NCBI RefSeq assembly: GCF_010894455.1
Contig: NZ_JAAIXY010000012.1
Span: 248,001-312,000 of the forward strand
Origin: Myxococcus eversor
GTDB lineage: Bacteria > Myxococcota > Myxococcia > Myxococcales > Myxococcaceae
Length of the DNA stretch: 64,000 bases
Reading direction: 5' to 3'
This document shows, piece by piece, positions 6,666 to 15,107 of the stretch. Each line of letters begins with the position of its first letter. The stretch's first letter is position 1. The position numbers were made by a program, and so were the translations under genes. The notes beneath the pieces were generated by a model. The model was given only the letters and a program-made list of their open reading frames with translations, had not been told where the DNA came from and ran no database searches.

Positions 6666-9062
6666 ATGCGCAGCGTCGTGAAAGCCGCCGTATGTATGGC
6701 AGTGATGGCGACGTCCCAGGCGTTCGGGTTCGACCCCGGCGCCCAATCCACCAAGGGCTCACTGGCGACTCAGGCGTTCTTCAAGCCCGAGCTGTCACTG
6801 GCCAGCGGTCAGGTGCCTCTGAAAGAGGCCCTGCCCAAGCTGAGCCCCGACGTGGCGAAGGTCTGGGACGACTTCTTCGCTCGTAACGGGAACAACTTCG
6901 AGATCTACATCGACTCCGTCACGGGCACCGCGGCGAACATCCAGGGTGCCATCCCGCTCATCCCGGGCAATGGCGTGGGCAACAAGCTGACCCTGGGGAG
7001 CCTGGGCAGGCAGCTCGGGCGTTCCGTGGACAAGGTGGATGGCGGCGTCGTCGCCGACCTCGTCTACAAGTTCGTGGAGGCCAACCGCGCGGCGGTGGGC
7101 GTGGACATGCTCCAGTTGGGCCAGGCCCGGGTGGACCAGATCACCCCGGACCTCTGGCAGGTCTCCATCGTCCAGCAGCACCAGGGCATCCCCGTCCGCT
7201 ACGGACGGCTGGCGGCCACCATCAGCCACGGCAACCTGATTCTCCTGGGCACCGAGTCGTGGTCCAACGTCGAAATCGCGCCCATGCCGCTGGTGGACGC
7301 GGACAAGGCGACCGTCGTGGCGCACGAGCGCTTCGGCCTCTACGAGAGCCCCGCCGACGTCTGGCAGGCGCCCACCCTGGAAGTCGCTCCGGTCTCCGTG
7401 CCGGGCGCGGGCTTCGCCAAGGGCATGGCCCACCAACTGGTGTGGACGTATGGCTTCCAGCTCCAGAACGAGAACGAGCGCTGGAAGGTGACGGTGGATG
7501 CCGCCACCGGTGACGTGCTCGCGCTCGAGGACGACAACCACTACTTCGACCAGTCGGTGAAGGGCGGAGTCTACCCGTTCACCAACACGGGCGTGCCCGC
7601 GGGTTGCCCGGCGGGCTCGTTCTGTGGCGTCCTGCAGCCCAACTACCCCATGCCCTGGGCCAACGTCGGCACGGGCGTCTACACGGACGGCTACGGCGTC
7701 TACAACTACACGTCCGGGACGACGACCACGACGCTCGCGGGCCGCTACATCCGCATCGTCGACTCGTGTGGCGCCATCAGCGGCAGCGGCTCGGGTGACA
7801 TCAACTTCGGGAACGGAACCACCACGTGCCCGTCTCCCGCGAGCGGCAATACCGCGGCGACCCGCAGCGCGTTCTACGAACTCAACCGCATCAAGGAGTT
7901 GGCCCGTGGCTGGCTGCCCACCAACGCGTGGCTGCAGGCGTCCATGACGGCCAACGTCAACATCAACAACACCTGCAACGCCTTCTGGAACGGCTCCACG
8001 GTCAACTTCTACCGCAGCGGCGGTGGGTGCCGGAACACGGGTGAGATTGGCGCCGTGTTCGACCACGAGTGGGGCCACGGCATGGATGACAACGACACGG
8101 CCGGCACGCTGAGCAACTCCAGCGAGGCCTACGCTGACATCGCGTCCATGTACCGCCTGCCGTTCAACCCCGCCGCCACTCCCACCAGCGGCCGGTCTCC
8201 CGCGTCGTGCGTGGGCTATGGCTTCTTCCAGACCACCAGCAGCGGCTGCGGCATGACGGCGGATGGCACGGGCTACAACGTGAACGAGGCGCAGACGGGG
8301 GCCGCATGGTGCGCGACCAACTGCTCGGGCGTCCGCGACGCCGACTACGCGGTCCACAACCCGCCCACGCCCACCACGCCGCAGAACTTCGTCTGCACCC
8401 GCTGCTCCAGCGGCACGGGCCCGTGCAGCCGTCAGGTGCACTGCGCCGCGTCCCCGGTGCGTCAGGCCGCGTGGGACTTCGTCGCCCGCGACCTCCAGTC
8501 CGCTCCGTTCAACTACGACTGGAACACGGCGCAGAACATCGGCAACAAGGTGTTCTACCAGGGCAGCGGCAACATCGGCTCGTGGCACGCCTGCAACTGC
8601 ACCGCGGGCACGTCGGATGGCTGCGCGGCCACCAACGGCTACAAGCAGTGGCTGGCGGCGGATGACGACAACGGCAACATCAACGACGGCACGCCGCACA
8701 TGACGGCCATCTACGCCGCGTTCAACCGCCACAACATCGCCTGTACCACTCCGGCGCCGGTGAACAGCGGCTGTAGCGGCGGCCCGACGGCGAAGCCCAC
8801 CGTCACGGTGACGCCGGCCACGGGCCAGGTCTCCCTGAGCTGGGGCGCCGTCAGCGGCGCGACGCAGTACTGGGTGATGAAGTCCGACGGCATCAACGGC
8901 TGCACGTACGGCAAGGCGCGCGTCGCCACCGTGACGGCCACCAACTACGTCGACACCGAGGTCCTCACCGGCCACAACACCTGCTACTCCGTGGTCGCCG
9001 CGGGCAGCAGCGCCGCCTGCTACGGCGCGGCGAGCACCTGCGCCTGCGTGACGCCGCTGTAG
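6666..9062 (+). CDS. Secreted zinc metalloprotease with FTP-like propeptide and C-terminal fibronectin-III-like domain
   Basis: A 798-residue exported protease. The ATG at 6666 follows GAAGGAG by a good distance and starts a signal peptide (MRSVVKAAVCMAVMATSQAF). Residues of about 60-300 look like a fungalysin/thermolysin-type propeptide, ending in WKVTVDAATGDVLALED. The zinc site is HEWGH at 467-471, with Glu487 in SEAYADI the likely third ligand, only 15 residues on. The catalytic region is rich in cysteine pairs, which suits disulfides outside the cell. The C-terminal 100 residues (VSLSWGAVSGATQYWVMKSD) form a fibronectin-III-like domain. In a predatory bacterium a role in protein digestion is likely (inference). 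It is monocistronic, followed by a strong hairpin. Confidence 0.88.
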   Translation: MRSVVKAAVCMAVMATSQAFGFDPGAQSTKGSLATQAFFKPELSLASGQVPLKEALPKLSPDVAKVWDDFFARNGNNFEIYIDSVTGTAANIQGAIPLIPGNGVGNKLTLGSLGRQLGRSVDKVDGGVVADLVYKFVEANRAAVGVDMLQLGQARVDQITPDLWQVSIVQQHQGIPVRYGRLAATISHGNLILLGTESWSNVEIAPMPLVDADKATVVAHERFGLYESPADVWQAPTLEVAPVSVPGAGFAKGMAHQLVWTYGFQLQNENERWKVTVDAATGDVLALEDDNHYFDQSVKGGVYPFTNTGVPAGCPAGSFCGVLQPNYPMPWANVGTGVYTDGYGVYNYTSGTTTTTLAGRYIRIVDSCGAISGSGSGDINFGNGTTTCPSPASGNTAATRSAFYELNRIKELARGWLPTNAWLQASMTANVNINNTCNAFWNGSTVNFYRSGGGCRNTGEIGAVFDHEWGHGMDDNDTAGTLSNSSEAYADIASMYRLPFNPAATPTSGRSPASCVGYGFFQTTSSGCGMTADGTGYNVNEAQTGAAWCATNCSGVRDADYAVHNPPTPTTPQNFVCTRCSSGTGPCSRQVHCAASPVRQAAWDFVARDLQSAPFNYDWNTAQNIGNKVFYQGSGNIGSWHACNCTAGTSDGCAATNGYKQWLAADDDNGNINDGTPHMTAIYAAFNRHNIACTTPAPVNSGCSGGPTAKPTVTVTPATGQVSLSWGAVSGATQYWVMKSDGINGCTYGKARVATVTATNYVDTEVLTGHNTCYSVVAAGSSAACYGAASTCACVTPL

Positions 9063-9133
9063 TCCAAGCGGCTCACCGGCATGCCCTCGTCACGGTGGGA
9101 CTCCGCTCCCGCCGCTGACGAGGGCCTTCACTT

Positions 9134-9166
9134 CGAGGCGGCTTCCCTGTCGGGGAGGCCGCCTCG
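9134..9166. terminator. Strong bidirectional terminator hairpin
   Basis: CGAGGCGGC (9134-9142) pairs with GCCGCCTCG (9158-9166). Inside it TTCCC and GGGGA close a four-base TGTC loop. An outer pair CTGACG (9115-9120) and CGTCAG (9169-9174) can extend the structure. It separates the convergent protease and MarR-GNAT genes, and its right flank overlaps the stop of the latter. Confidence 0.7.
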
Positions 9167-9170
9167 TTCG

Positions 9171-10103
9171 TCAGAGCTTCAGCTCCCACGTCTCGCCGAT
9201 GAGCCCCTCGCCGAACTGCTGGTGGGGCTCCGCGCTGACGCGCTCGAAGCCGGCGCCCTCGTAGACGCGCCGCGCGGCATGCAGTTGGCTGTCCGTCCAC
9301 AGCCGCACCTTGCGGTAACCGGCCTCGCGCGCGAAGGCCACGCACGTGTCCACCAGTCGCGCCCCGATGCCCAGCCCGCGCGCCGAGGGTTCCACGAGCA
9401 GCAGGCGCAGCTTCGCCACCGTCTTCGTGTCGCGGACCAGGAACACCGAGCCGACGCCGCGGCCATTCAGCTCGGCGATCCAACAGCGCTCCCGGGCGGG
9501 CTCCTGCTCCAGGATGAACTTCGCGGCGACGCTGGCGACCAGCGCCTCGAAGCGCTCGTCCCAGCCGTACTCCTGGCTGTACAGCACGCCGTGCCGGTGG
9601 ACCACCCAGCCGATGTCTCCCGGGCGGTGAGGGCGCAGCACGACGTTGGCGCCCGACTCCGCGGGCTTGTCGCCCAGCAGCTCCTGGATGGTCTGCATGG
9701 CGTCGAGGAGCCGCTGGCGCGCGTCCGCTCGCAAGGGCGAGATGAGCGCGCGGATGGAGTCGTGGGAGCGGCTGTTGAGTCGCTCGAAGGTCTCTTCTCC
9801 CTTCTCCGTCAGCTTCACCAGGTGCTGGCGGCCGTCCTTCGCGGAGGTCACCTTCTCGATGAGCCCCTGGGCGCTGAAGTCGCGCAACAGCCGGCTGAGA
9901 TAGCCCGGGTCCAGTGCGAGCTCCCGGCTCAGCTCCGCGGCGGTGGGCGTCTCCCGGTGGAACAGCTCGTAGATGACGCGGGCCTCGGTCAGCGAGAACT
10001 CGCTCTTCAGGAGCCCTTCGTCCAACACGCCAATCTTCTGCGTGTAGAAGCGATTGAAGTGTCGCACCGCCGCCACGCCCTGATCGCGTCGTGTCTGTGC
10101 CAT
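9171..10103 (-). CDS. Bifunctional MarR-family regulator / GNAT acetyltransferase
   Basis: A 310-residue two-domain protein. Residues of about 10-145 form a MarR winged helix (RVIYELFHRETPTAAELSRE, LDPGYLSRLLRDFSAQGLIE, then the wing and LTEKGEETFERLNSRS). Residues of about 160-310 form a GNAT N-acetyltransferase with the acetyl-CoA loop RGLGIGARLVDTCVAFAREA and a typical YEGAGFERVSAEP end. The natural substrate is unknown; the fused acetyltransferase may act on a small molecule or protein tied to the regulated genes. A BASS-like transporter gene lies 77 bases downstream on the same strand and is a plausible target. Confidence 0.93.
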   Translation of the reverse strand: MAQTRRDQGVAAVRHFNRFYTQKIGVLDEGLLKSEFSLTEARVIYELFHRETPTAAELSRELALDPGYLSRLLRDFSAQGLIEKVTSAKDGRQHLVKLTEKGEETFERLNSRSHDSIRALISPLRADARQRLLDAMQTIQELLGDKPAESGANVVLRPHRPGDIGWVVHRHGVLYSQEYGWDERFEALVASVAAKFILEQEPARERCWIAELNGRGVGSVFLVRDTKTVAKLRLLLVEPSARGLGIGARLVDTCVAFAREAGYRKVRLWTDSQLHAARRVYEGAGFERVSAEPHQQFGEGLIGETWELKL

Positions 10104-10180
10104 CCGTCCCGTCTCTCCAAGGCGACGTGCTGCTCGGAATGCATTGTCGGGGATGCCCTCAACTCAGGCAACCGGTGGGC

Positions 10181-11170
10181 TCATGGCGTCGGCGGGCGGG
10201 AGGCGTAGCGCTCCGCGAGCACCGAGCACACCAGCAACTGGAGCTGGTGGTAGAACATGAGCGGCAGGACGATGAGCCCCAGGCCCGGGTGCGCGCCGAA
10301 CAACAGCCGCGCCATGGGGACTCCGGAGGCCAGCGTCTTCTTGGAGCCGCAGAAGACCGCGGCGATTTCGTCCTCCGTGGAGAACCTCAACCGCCGCGCC
10401 GCCAGCGTGCTCAGCGTCAACACGGTGGCGAGGATGAGCACCGCGCCACCCAGGATGAGCGCCACGATGGCTCCGCCATGTCGGCTGAAGATGCCGGACG
10501 AGACGGAGTCACAGAACGAGGCGTAGACGAGGACGAGGATGAACACCCGGTCCACGCCGTTGGTGTACTTGCGGTAGCGGGCGAAGAACGCGCCCAGCAG
10601 GGGCCTTGCGAGCTGGCCCAGCACCAGCGGCAGCAGCAGCAAGAAGGACAGCTTGCGGATGGCCTCCGCCAGCGAGAGCGACTGACCGGTGGTGTGCGCG
10701 AGCAGCCCGACGATGAGCGGCGTGAGGAAGATGCCGAGCAGGCTGGACAGGCTCGCATCGAAGATGGCTCCGGCCACGTTGCCCCGGGCGGCGCCCGTCA
10801 TCGCCACGGACGAGGAGATGGTGGATGGCACCGCGCACAGGAACAGGAAGCCGAGCGCCACGTCCTCCGGAACCCACGCGCCGAAGGCCAGGTTGAGCAG
10901 GAGCCAGAGGGCGGGGAACACGAGGAAGGTAAAGGACTGCACCAGCACGTGCAGCCGCCACTGGAGCGCCCCGGCCTTGAGCTGCGCCATGGGCATGCCC
11001 AGACCGTGGAGGAAGAACACGGCGAAGATGCCCACGTTGGTGACGACGTCGGCGTGCATCGCGCCGCCGGACCGGCCGAAGTCAGGGAAGAGGAGGGCGA
11101 GCCCGACGGCCCCCAGCATTCCCAGGAGGAACCAGTCCCGCGCGAGCCGTTTGACGAGGCGGAGAGCCAT
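10181..11170 (-). CDS. SBF-like (Rch1-type) bile acid:sodium symporter family protein
   Basis: A 329-residue polytopic inner-membrane protein with about ten hydrophobic segments. I place the start at ATG 11168-11170 (MALRLVKRLARDWFLLGM). The open frame continues upstream to 11377, but that part has no membrane or coding character. Typical features are FFLHGLGMPMAQLKAGALQW, PSTISSSVAMTGAARGN and CGSKKTLASGVPMARLLFG, which match the SBF-like family (yeast Rch1, bacterial PF13593). The transported substrate is unknown. It lies downstream of the MarR-GNAT gene and is probably cotranscribed with it. Confidence 0.88.
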   Translation of the reverse strand: MALRLVKRLARDWFLLGMLGAVGLALLFPDFGRSGGAMHADVVTNVGIFAVFFLHGLGMPMAQLKAGALQWRLHVLVQSFTFLVFPALWLLLNLAFGAWVPEDVALGFLFLCAVPSTISSSVAMTGAARGNVAGAIFDASLSSLLGIFLTPLIVGLLAHTTGQSLSLAEAIRKLSFLLLLPLVLGQLARPLLGAFFARYRKYTNGVDRVFILVLVYASFCDSVSSGIFSRHGGAIVALILGGAVLILATVLTLSTLAARRLRFSTEDEIAAVFCGSKKTLASGVPMARLLFGAHPGLGLIVLPLMFYHQLQLLVCSVLAERYASRPPTP

Positions 11171-11225
11171 GTGGGGGCTGAATACTCCCTGCCTCGGGAG
11201 ACCTCCAGCCCCCTGTGTCCACGGC

Positions 11226-12323
11226 TCAGCGATCCAACCGGAACTCCACCACGAGGCCCGCGTGGTCGGACGGCCAGAGGCCCGCGGCCGTGCGGTCCTC
11301 GAGCAGCGCCCCCACCACCTCGGCGGACTGGGGATTGACGTTGTCCCCGGCGTACAGCACCAGGTCGATGCGCTCATCGAGCGCGGCGGTGGTGGTGTCG
11401 TTCACCGTCTCGCTGAAGCAGCAGGTGAAGCCGTTGCCCGTGCCCACCGTGGTCCACGCATCCGCGAGCCCCGTCGTCGAGTTGACGAGGTCGTCATAGC
11501 CGGTGGTCGCCGCGCCCGGTCCGGTGTTCATGTCCCCGACGACGATGAGCGGCTTGTCATACGTGACGACGAGCGCGGCCAGCTCCGCGGCCTGGTTCTC
11601 GTTGCCGGGCTGCAACGTCTCCAGGTGCGTGTTGACGAAGGTGAAGCGCGCACCGTCCACCGTGGCGTCCAGCTTGGCGTAGCCGCGCAGGAAGCGAATC
11701 GACGCGCCGCCCACGGGCACCTCCTGGGCATAGACGTAGTTGCCCGTGACGACGTTGGCGATCTGCACGTCCCCGCGAGCGAGGATGACGTCCCGGTCCG
11801 TGAGGCGCACGTCCGTGAGGTCCGTGGCGTTGCCGGCGAGCGCGGCGGGGACCTCCGCGTCCGCGTTCTGCACCGTCGCGGCGGCGCGGTAGTTGAGCCC
11901 CCGGCTCTGCAGCTCCGCGAGCAAGATGGCCAGGAAGTCGTACGTCACCGTCTGCGCGTTGGGCACCGGATTGGAGGAGAAGTCACTGGGGCTCTGGGTC
12001 CGGAAGAGGGACACCTCCTGGAGGCCCACGAGCGCCGGGTTGGAGCCCTGGATTTCATCCGCGATCTCCTTGGCCCGGTCGGGGAAGTCCGTGGCCTGCA
12101 CCGTCGTGTAGATGCGCGCGGCGATTGCGGGGACGTCCTGGGGAGCCTGCGCCGTGGCGAGCAGCTCGATGTTGCCGCCCAGGTAGAGGTTGCGGGTCAT
12201 CACCTTGAACTGGGCGATGCCGGGTTCGACGGAGTCGTCGGAGTCATCGTCGCCGCAGGAAAGGAGGAACAGCGGAGCGCACGCGAGCAGCGGCGCGAGA
12301 CGGAGGAGGCGAAGTGGAGTCAT
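11226..12323 (-). CDS. Lipoprotein of the endonuclease/exonuclease/phosphatase (EEP) superfamily
   Basis: A 365-residue protein. The ATG at 12321-12323 gives a lipoprotein signal (MTPLRLLRLAPLLACAPLFL followed by LSC), then an acidic DDDSDDS linker, so it is anchored to a membrane and probably surface-exposed. EEP-fold motifs appear in order: MTRNLYLG, GLQEVSLF with the metal-binding Glu, VNTHLETLQP, VVGDMNTGP and PSDHAGLVVEF with the catalytic Asp-His pair. EEP enzymes hydrolyse phosphodiesters in DNA, RNA, phosphoinositides or sphingolipids; the substrate here cannot be told. Its exported location argues for scavenging or attack outside the cytoplasm. Confidence 0.87.
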   Translation of the reverse strand: MTPLRLLRLAPLLACAPLFLLSCGDDDSDDSVEPGIAQFKVMTRNLYLGGNIELLATAQAPQDVPAIAARIYTTVQATDFPDRAKEIADEIQGSNPALVGLQEVSLFRTQSPSDFSSNPVPNAQTVTYDFLAILLAELQSRGLNYRAAATVQNADAEVPAALAGNATDLTDVRLTDRDVILARGDVQIANVVTGNYVYAQEVPVGGASIRFLRGYAKLDATVDGARFTFVNTHLETLQPGNENQAAELAALVVTYDKPLIVVGDMNTGPGAATTGYDDLVNSTTGLADAWTTVGTGNGFTCCFSETVNDTTTAALDERIDLVLYAGDNVNPQSAEVVGALLEDRTAAGLWPSDHAGLVVEFRLDR

Positions 12324-12437
12324 GGGGCCGGATGGGGCAAGGGTGGAGTGCGGCGAATCCGGCCCTGTTCCCACGCGTCAGGCAAAAGGAATCCCCGAGC
12401 GGCGTCGGCTCATTCACAGCCGTTCATGTCCGACTGT

Positions 12438-14231
12438 TCAAAGCCGCGCTGGGCCCTGGCTGTAAGGCAGAGACAGATGTTCGCCGGGCGGCGGAAGCGT
12501 GATGGCGCGCAGTCCGTCTCCGCTCCACGTGACGAAGCACAGCTCGGTCGACTCCAGCGCCTTGCCGAAGTCGAAGTGCGCGCGCATGAAGCCCGCGTCA
12601 TTCGACTCCAGCACCGTGATGTTCAGGTCCCCCAGCCGCAGCTTCGTGCCGACAGACGGAGGCGTGTCCCGGTTGACCAGCTCCCAGAAGCCCGGGTGTC
12701 GCGGCGTGCCGCTCACGACCAGGTCGAAAGCCTCTGGAGAGGTCCGCTCGATGACGTGGTCATGCGGCGCGGCGCTGAGCAGCCGGTAGAGGCGAGGAGC
12801 CCGGCCCTGGAGGAGCATGGCGGCGGGCACGTAGAGGGAGACGCTCGGGTCCGAGGCGGCCACCATGACCAGGGTCCCCGCGCACGGCGGAGCCTCGCGG
12901 GCGATGCGCCACTGCTCGTCCGCGATGTGCCCCAGCGCGATGCCCAGCCCCATGCGGAACAGCGGCCCCAGCACGACGTGGCCCAGGACCAGGACGAAGA
13001 CGGCGGTCCGGAGAAGGAGCTGGTGGCGTCGAGGGAGGGACGTCTCGCGGGCCGCCGCCCATCCCCTGAGGATGAGCACCGCGGCCAGCGCGCTGCCCGC
13101 GAGCAGCGGCACCATGAGGACGCGCCCGCCGATGACTCCCGCCGCGCCGGGGAGCGTGGCGGCCAGGCCTCCGGGCAACAGCCAGCGCAGCGTGGCGCGC
13201 TCCTGCTCGGACAGGTGTGGCCGGAGCGCGCGCAACATCAGCAACGCGCCCACGGTGGTGAGCGCGCCCCAGGCCGCGAAGCCGGAGTGCAGGGCGGGCG
13301 TGCCGGTGGCGACGTCGGAGGGCGTGGCCACCACCAGCTCCCCCGCGAGGATGCACACGCGCTGGAGGAGGGTGGCGAGGAAGGCTCCGGGCGCGCCGAT
13401 GGGGTCCAGGTAGCCGCCGCTGCCGCGCGCGCCATAGCCCTGGCTCGCGTAGAAGCCGAGATAGAGCACGACGAGGACCGCGAAGGGCAGAAGCTCGACC
13501 GTCGTCCGACGCCAGCCCTCGCGGCGGCCGAACACTTCATAGGCGCCCAGCAGCGCCACCGAGCCGAGCGCGGCCTCTCCGGAGAGGAGCGCGGCGATGA
13601 GCAGCAGCGGCGCGAGGACGCGGCCCGGCTTCCAGCCGTCCTCACGAGCGCGCACGTGCGAGGCCACGGCGAGCAGTCCCAGGAGCGCGGAGATGAGGGG
13701 ATGGCGCGAGGCGAGCCAGGCCACGGGGAACAGGTGCGCGGCGGCCACCGCGTAGAGGACGGTGGCGAGCGCCGCCACGGAGGGCGGCAACAGGCGCCGG
13801 TGAAACCACCCCACCAGCGTCACCAGCCCCAGGAACCAGGCGAGGCTGTGCAGGTGGGCGGGGAAGGGCGCGTCGTCGAAGAGCCATGCGTCCAGGCTGA
13901 GCAGCGCGCTGGGCACCGGGCGGAAGAAGCGCACCACCAGCGAGTCGGACGCCCACCAGGGCAACAGCCCGAACTCCCTCAAGCGCATCGGGTCCGAGCG
14001 CGGGCCTCCCACGAACTCGTAGAGCGTCAGCGGTCCCCAGTCACCCATGGAGGACAACTGCCCGGAGAGGACGAGCCGGTGCACGAGGTCATCGAGCAGC
14101 AGTCCCACGTTCAGGGACGGCAGCGAGACGAGGATGCCCAGCCCCAGCGCCAGCACGAGCGAGCGGGGCCAATGCCACCAGGCTCCGGTGGTCCCCGCGC
14201 GAGATGGACGTTCCGTCATGAAGGCCTCCAC
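12438..14231 (-). CDS. Polytopic membrane protein, GT-C glycosyltransferase-like
   Basis: A 597-residue protein with about ten to twelve hydrophobic helices in its first 400 residues and a soluble C-terminal domain of about 150 residues. The first outward loop has LNVGLLLDDLVHRLVLSG, an acidic DD motif placed like those of GT-C lipid-linked sugar transferases, followed by RFFRPVPSALLSLDAWLF. That arrangement suggests a PMT/ArnT-like glycosyltransferase, but I see no family signature that fixes the substrate. It starts at ATG 14229-14231 (MEAF) or 14217-14219 (MTERP). It is divergent from the 3-hydroxybutyrate dehydrogenase gene. Confidence 0.75.
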   Translation of the reverse strand: MEAFMTERPSRAGTTGAWWHWPRSLVLALGLGILVSLPSLNVGLLLDDLVHRLVLSGQLSSMGDWGPLTLYEFVGGPRSDPMRLREFGLLPWWASDSLVVRFFRPVPSALLSLDAWLFDDAPFPAHLHSLAWFLGLVTLVGWFHRRLLPPSVAALATVLYAVAAAHLFPVAWLASRHPLISALLGLLAVASHVRAREDGWKPGRVLAPLLLIAALLSGEAALGSVALLGAYEVFGRREGWRRTTVELLPFAVLVVLYLGFYASQGYGARGSGGYLDPIGAPGAFLATLLQRVCILAGELVVATPSDVATGTPALHSGFAAWGALTTVGALLMLRALRPHLSEQERATLRWLLPGGLAATLPGAAGVIGGRVLMVPLLAGSALAAVLILRGWAAARETSLPRRHQLLLRTAVFVLVLGHVVLGPLFRMGLGIALGHIADEQWRIAREAPPCAGTLVMVAASDPSVSLYVPAAMLLQGRAPRLYRLLSAAPHDHVIERTSPEAFDLVVSGTPRHPGFWELVNRDTPPSVGTKLRLGDLNITVLESNDAGFMRAHFDFGKALESTELCFVTWSGDGLRAITLPPPGEHLSLPYSQGPARL

Positions 14232-14316
14232 CTTCGCCTGAATGCGTCATCCGCTTCAAGGCGGGGTGCGGCATCCGAAGCCCGTGCGAGCGGCGTTGCC
14301 CCAGGCGGCGCGTTCC

Positions 14317-14330
14317 GTCACCATGGTGAC
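14317..14330. promoter_or_regulatory. Perfect 14-bp palindrome next to the 3HB dehydrogenase start
   Basis: GTCACCATGGTGAC is a perfect 7+7 inverted repeat that ends immediately before the first in-frame ATG at 14331. Its right half contains GGTGA, which also serves as a Shine-Dalgarno for the ATG at 14337. It is a candidate operator or translational control site for the gene, and chance cannot be excluded. Confidence 0.4.
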
Positions 14331-14336
14331 ATGAAC

Positions 14337-15107
14337 ATGAATTCACCTTCAGTTCGGTGCGCGGTGGTGACCGGAGCGGCGAACGGAATCGGTCTCGCGG
14401 TGGCGGAGTCGCTGGCCGCCCAGGGGATGAAGGTGTTGCTGGCGGACCTGGACGAGGTGGCCGGCGCCCAGTCGGCGGCGCGACTTCCGGGGGCCTTGTT
14501 CCAGCGCACGGACGTGTCCTCGCGCGAGGACTGCAAGGCGCTGGTGGGGCGGGCGGAGCGGGAGTGGGGGCGGCTGGACATCCTGGTCAACAACGCGGGC
14601 GTGCAGCACGTGGCGCCGGTGGAGGAGTTCCCCGAGGAGAAGTGGGAGCAGCTCATCCGCATCATGCTGGTGGGGCCCTTCGTGCTCACGAAGCACGCGC
14701 TGCCGCTGATGTATGCGCGGAAGTGGGGGCGCATCATCAACGTGTCCTCGCTCCACGGGCTGGTCGCCTCGCCGTACAAGTCCGCGTACGTGTCCGCGAA
14801 GCACGGGCTGATGGGCCTGACGAAGACGGTGGCGCTGGAGGCCGCGGACCGGGGCGTCACCGTGAATGCCGTGTGCCCCAGCTACGTGCGCACGCCGCTG
14901 GTGGAGAAGCAGATCGCCGACCAGGCGCGCGTCCACGGCCTCACCGAAGCGGAGGTCGTGGAGAAGATAATGCTCGCGCCCGCGGCGGTGAAGCGACTGC
15001 TGGAGCCGGCGGAGGTCGCCGCCTACATCGGCTTCCTGTGCTCGGACGCCGCCGGAGGAATCACGGGGTCCGCGCAGGTGATGGACTGTGGCTGGACGGC
15101 TCGCTGA
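14337..15107 (+). CDS. hbdH: 3-Hydroxybutyrate dehydrogenase (SDR family)
   Basis: A 256-residue short-chain dehydrogenase. The nucleotide-binding motif is TGAANGIG (12-19) with an Asp (LLADLD) that favours NAD over NADP. NNAG is at 85-88, and the catalytic Ser137, Tyr151 and Lys155 are in VSS and SAYVSAK. The sequences SLHGLVASPYKSAYVSAKHG, CPSYVRTPLV and the C-terminal CGWTAR are typical of D-3-hydroxybutyrate dehydrogenases, which interconvert 3-hydroxybutyrate and acetoacetate in the cytoplasm. I chose ATG 14337 over 14331 because GGTGA lies seven bases upstream. It converges on, and overlaps by 47 bases, the metabolite symporter gene, which fits a shared 3HB-use role. Confidence 0.9.
   Translation: MNSPSVRCAVVTGAANGIGLAVAESLAAQGMKVLLADLDEVAGAQSAARLPGALFQRTDVSSREDCKALVGRAEREWGRLDILVNNAGVQHVAPVEEFPEEKWEQLIRIMLVGPFVLTKHALPLMYARKWGRIINVSSLHGLVASPYKSAYVSAKHGLMGLTKTVALEAADRGVTVNAVCPSYVRTPLVEKQIADQARVHGLTEAEVVEKIMLAPAAVKRLLEPAEVAAYIGFLCSDAAGGITGSAQVMDCGWTAR

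Noticed and set aside
10689..14330. A very long open plus-strand frame running into the 3HB dehydrogenase gene
   Set aside because: It is antisense to four minus-strand genes and reads as arginine/glutamine/histidine-rich shadow protein; only the last part from 14337 has real SDR sequence.
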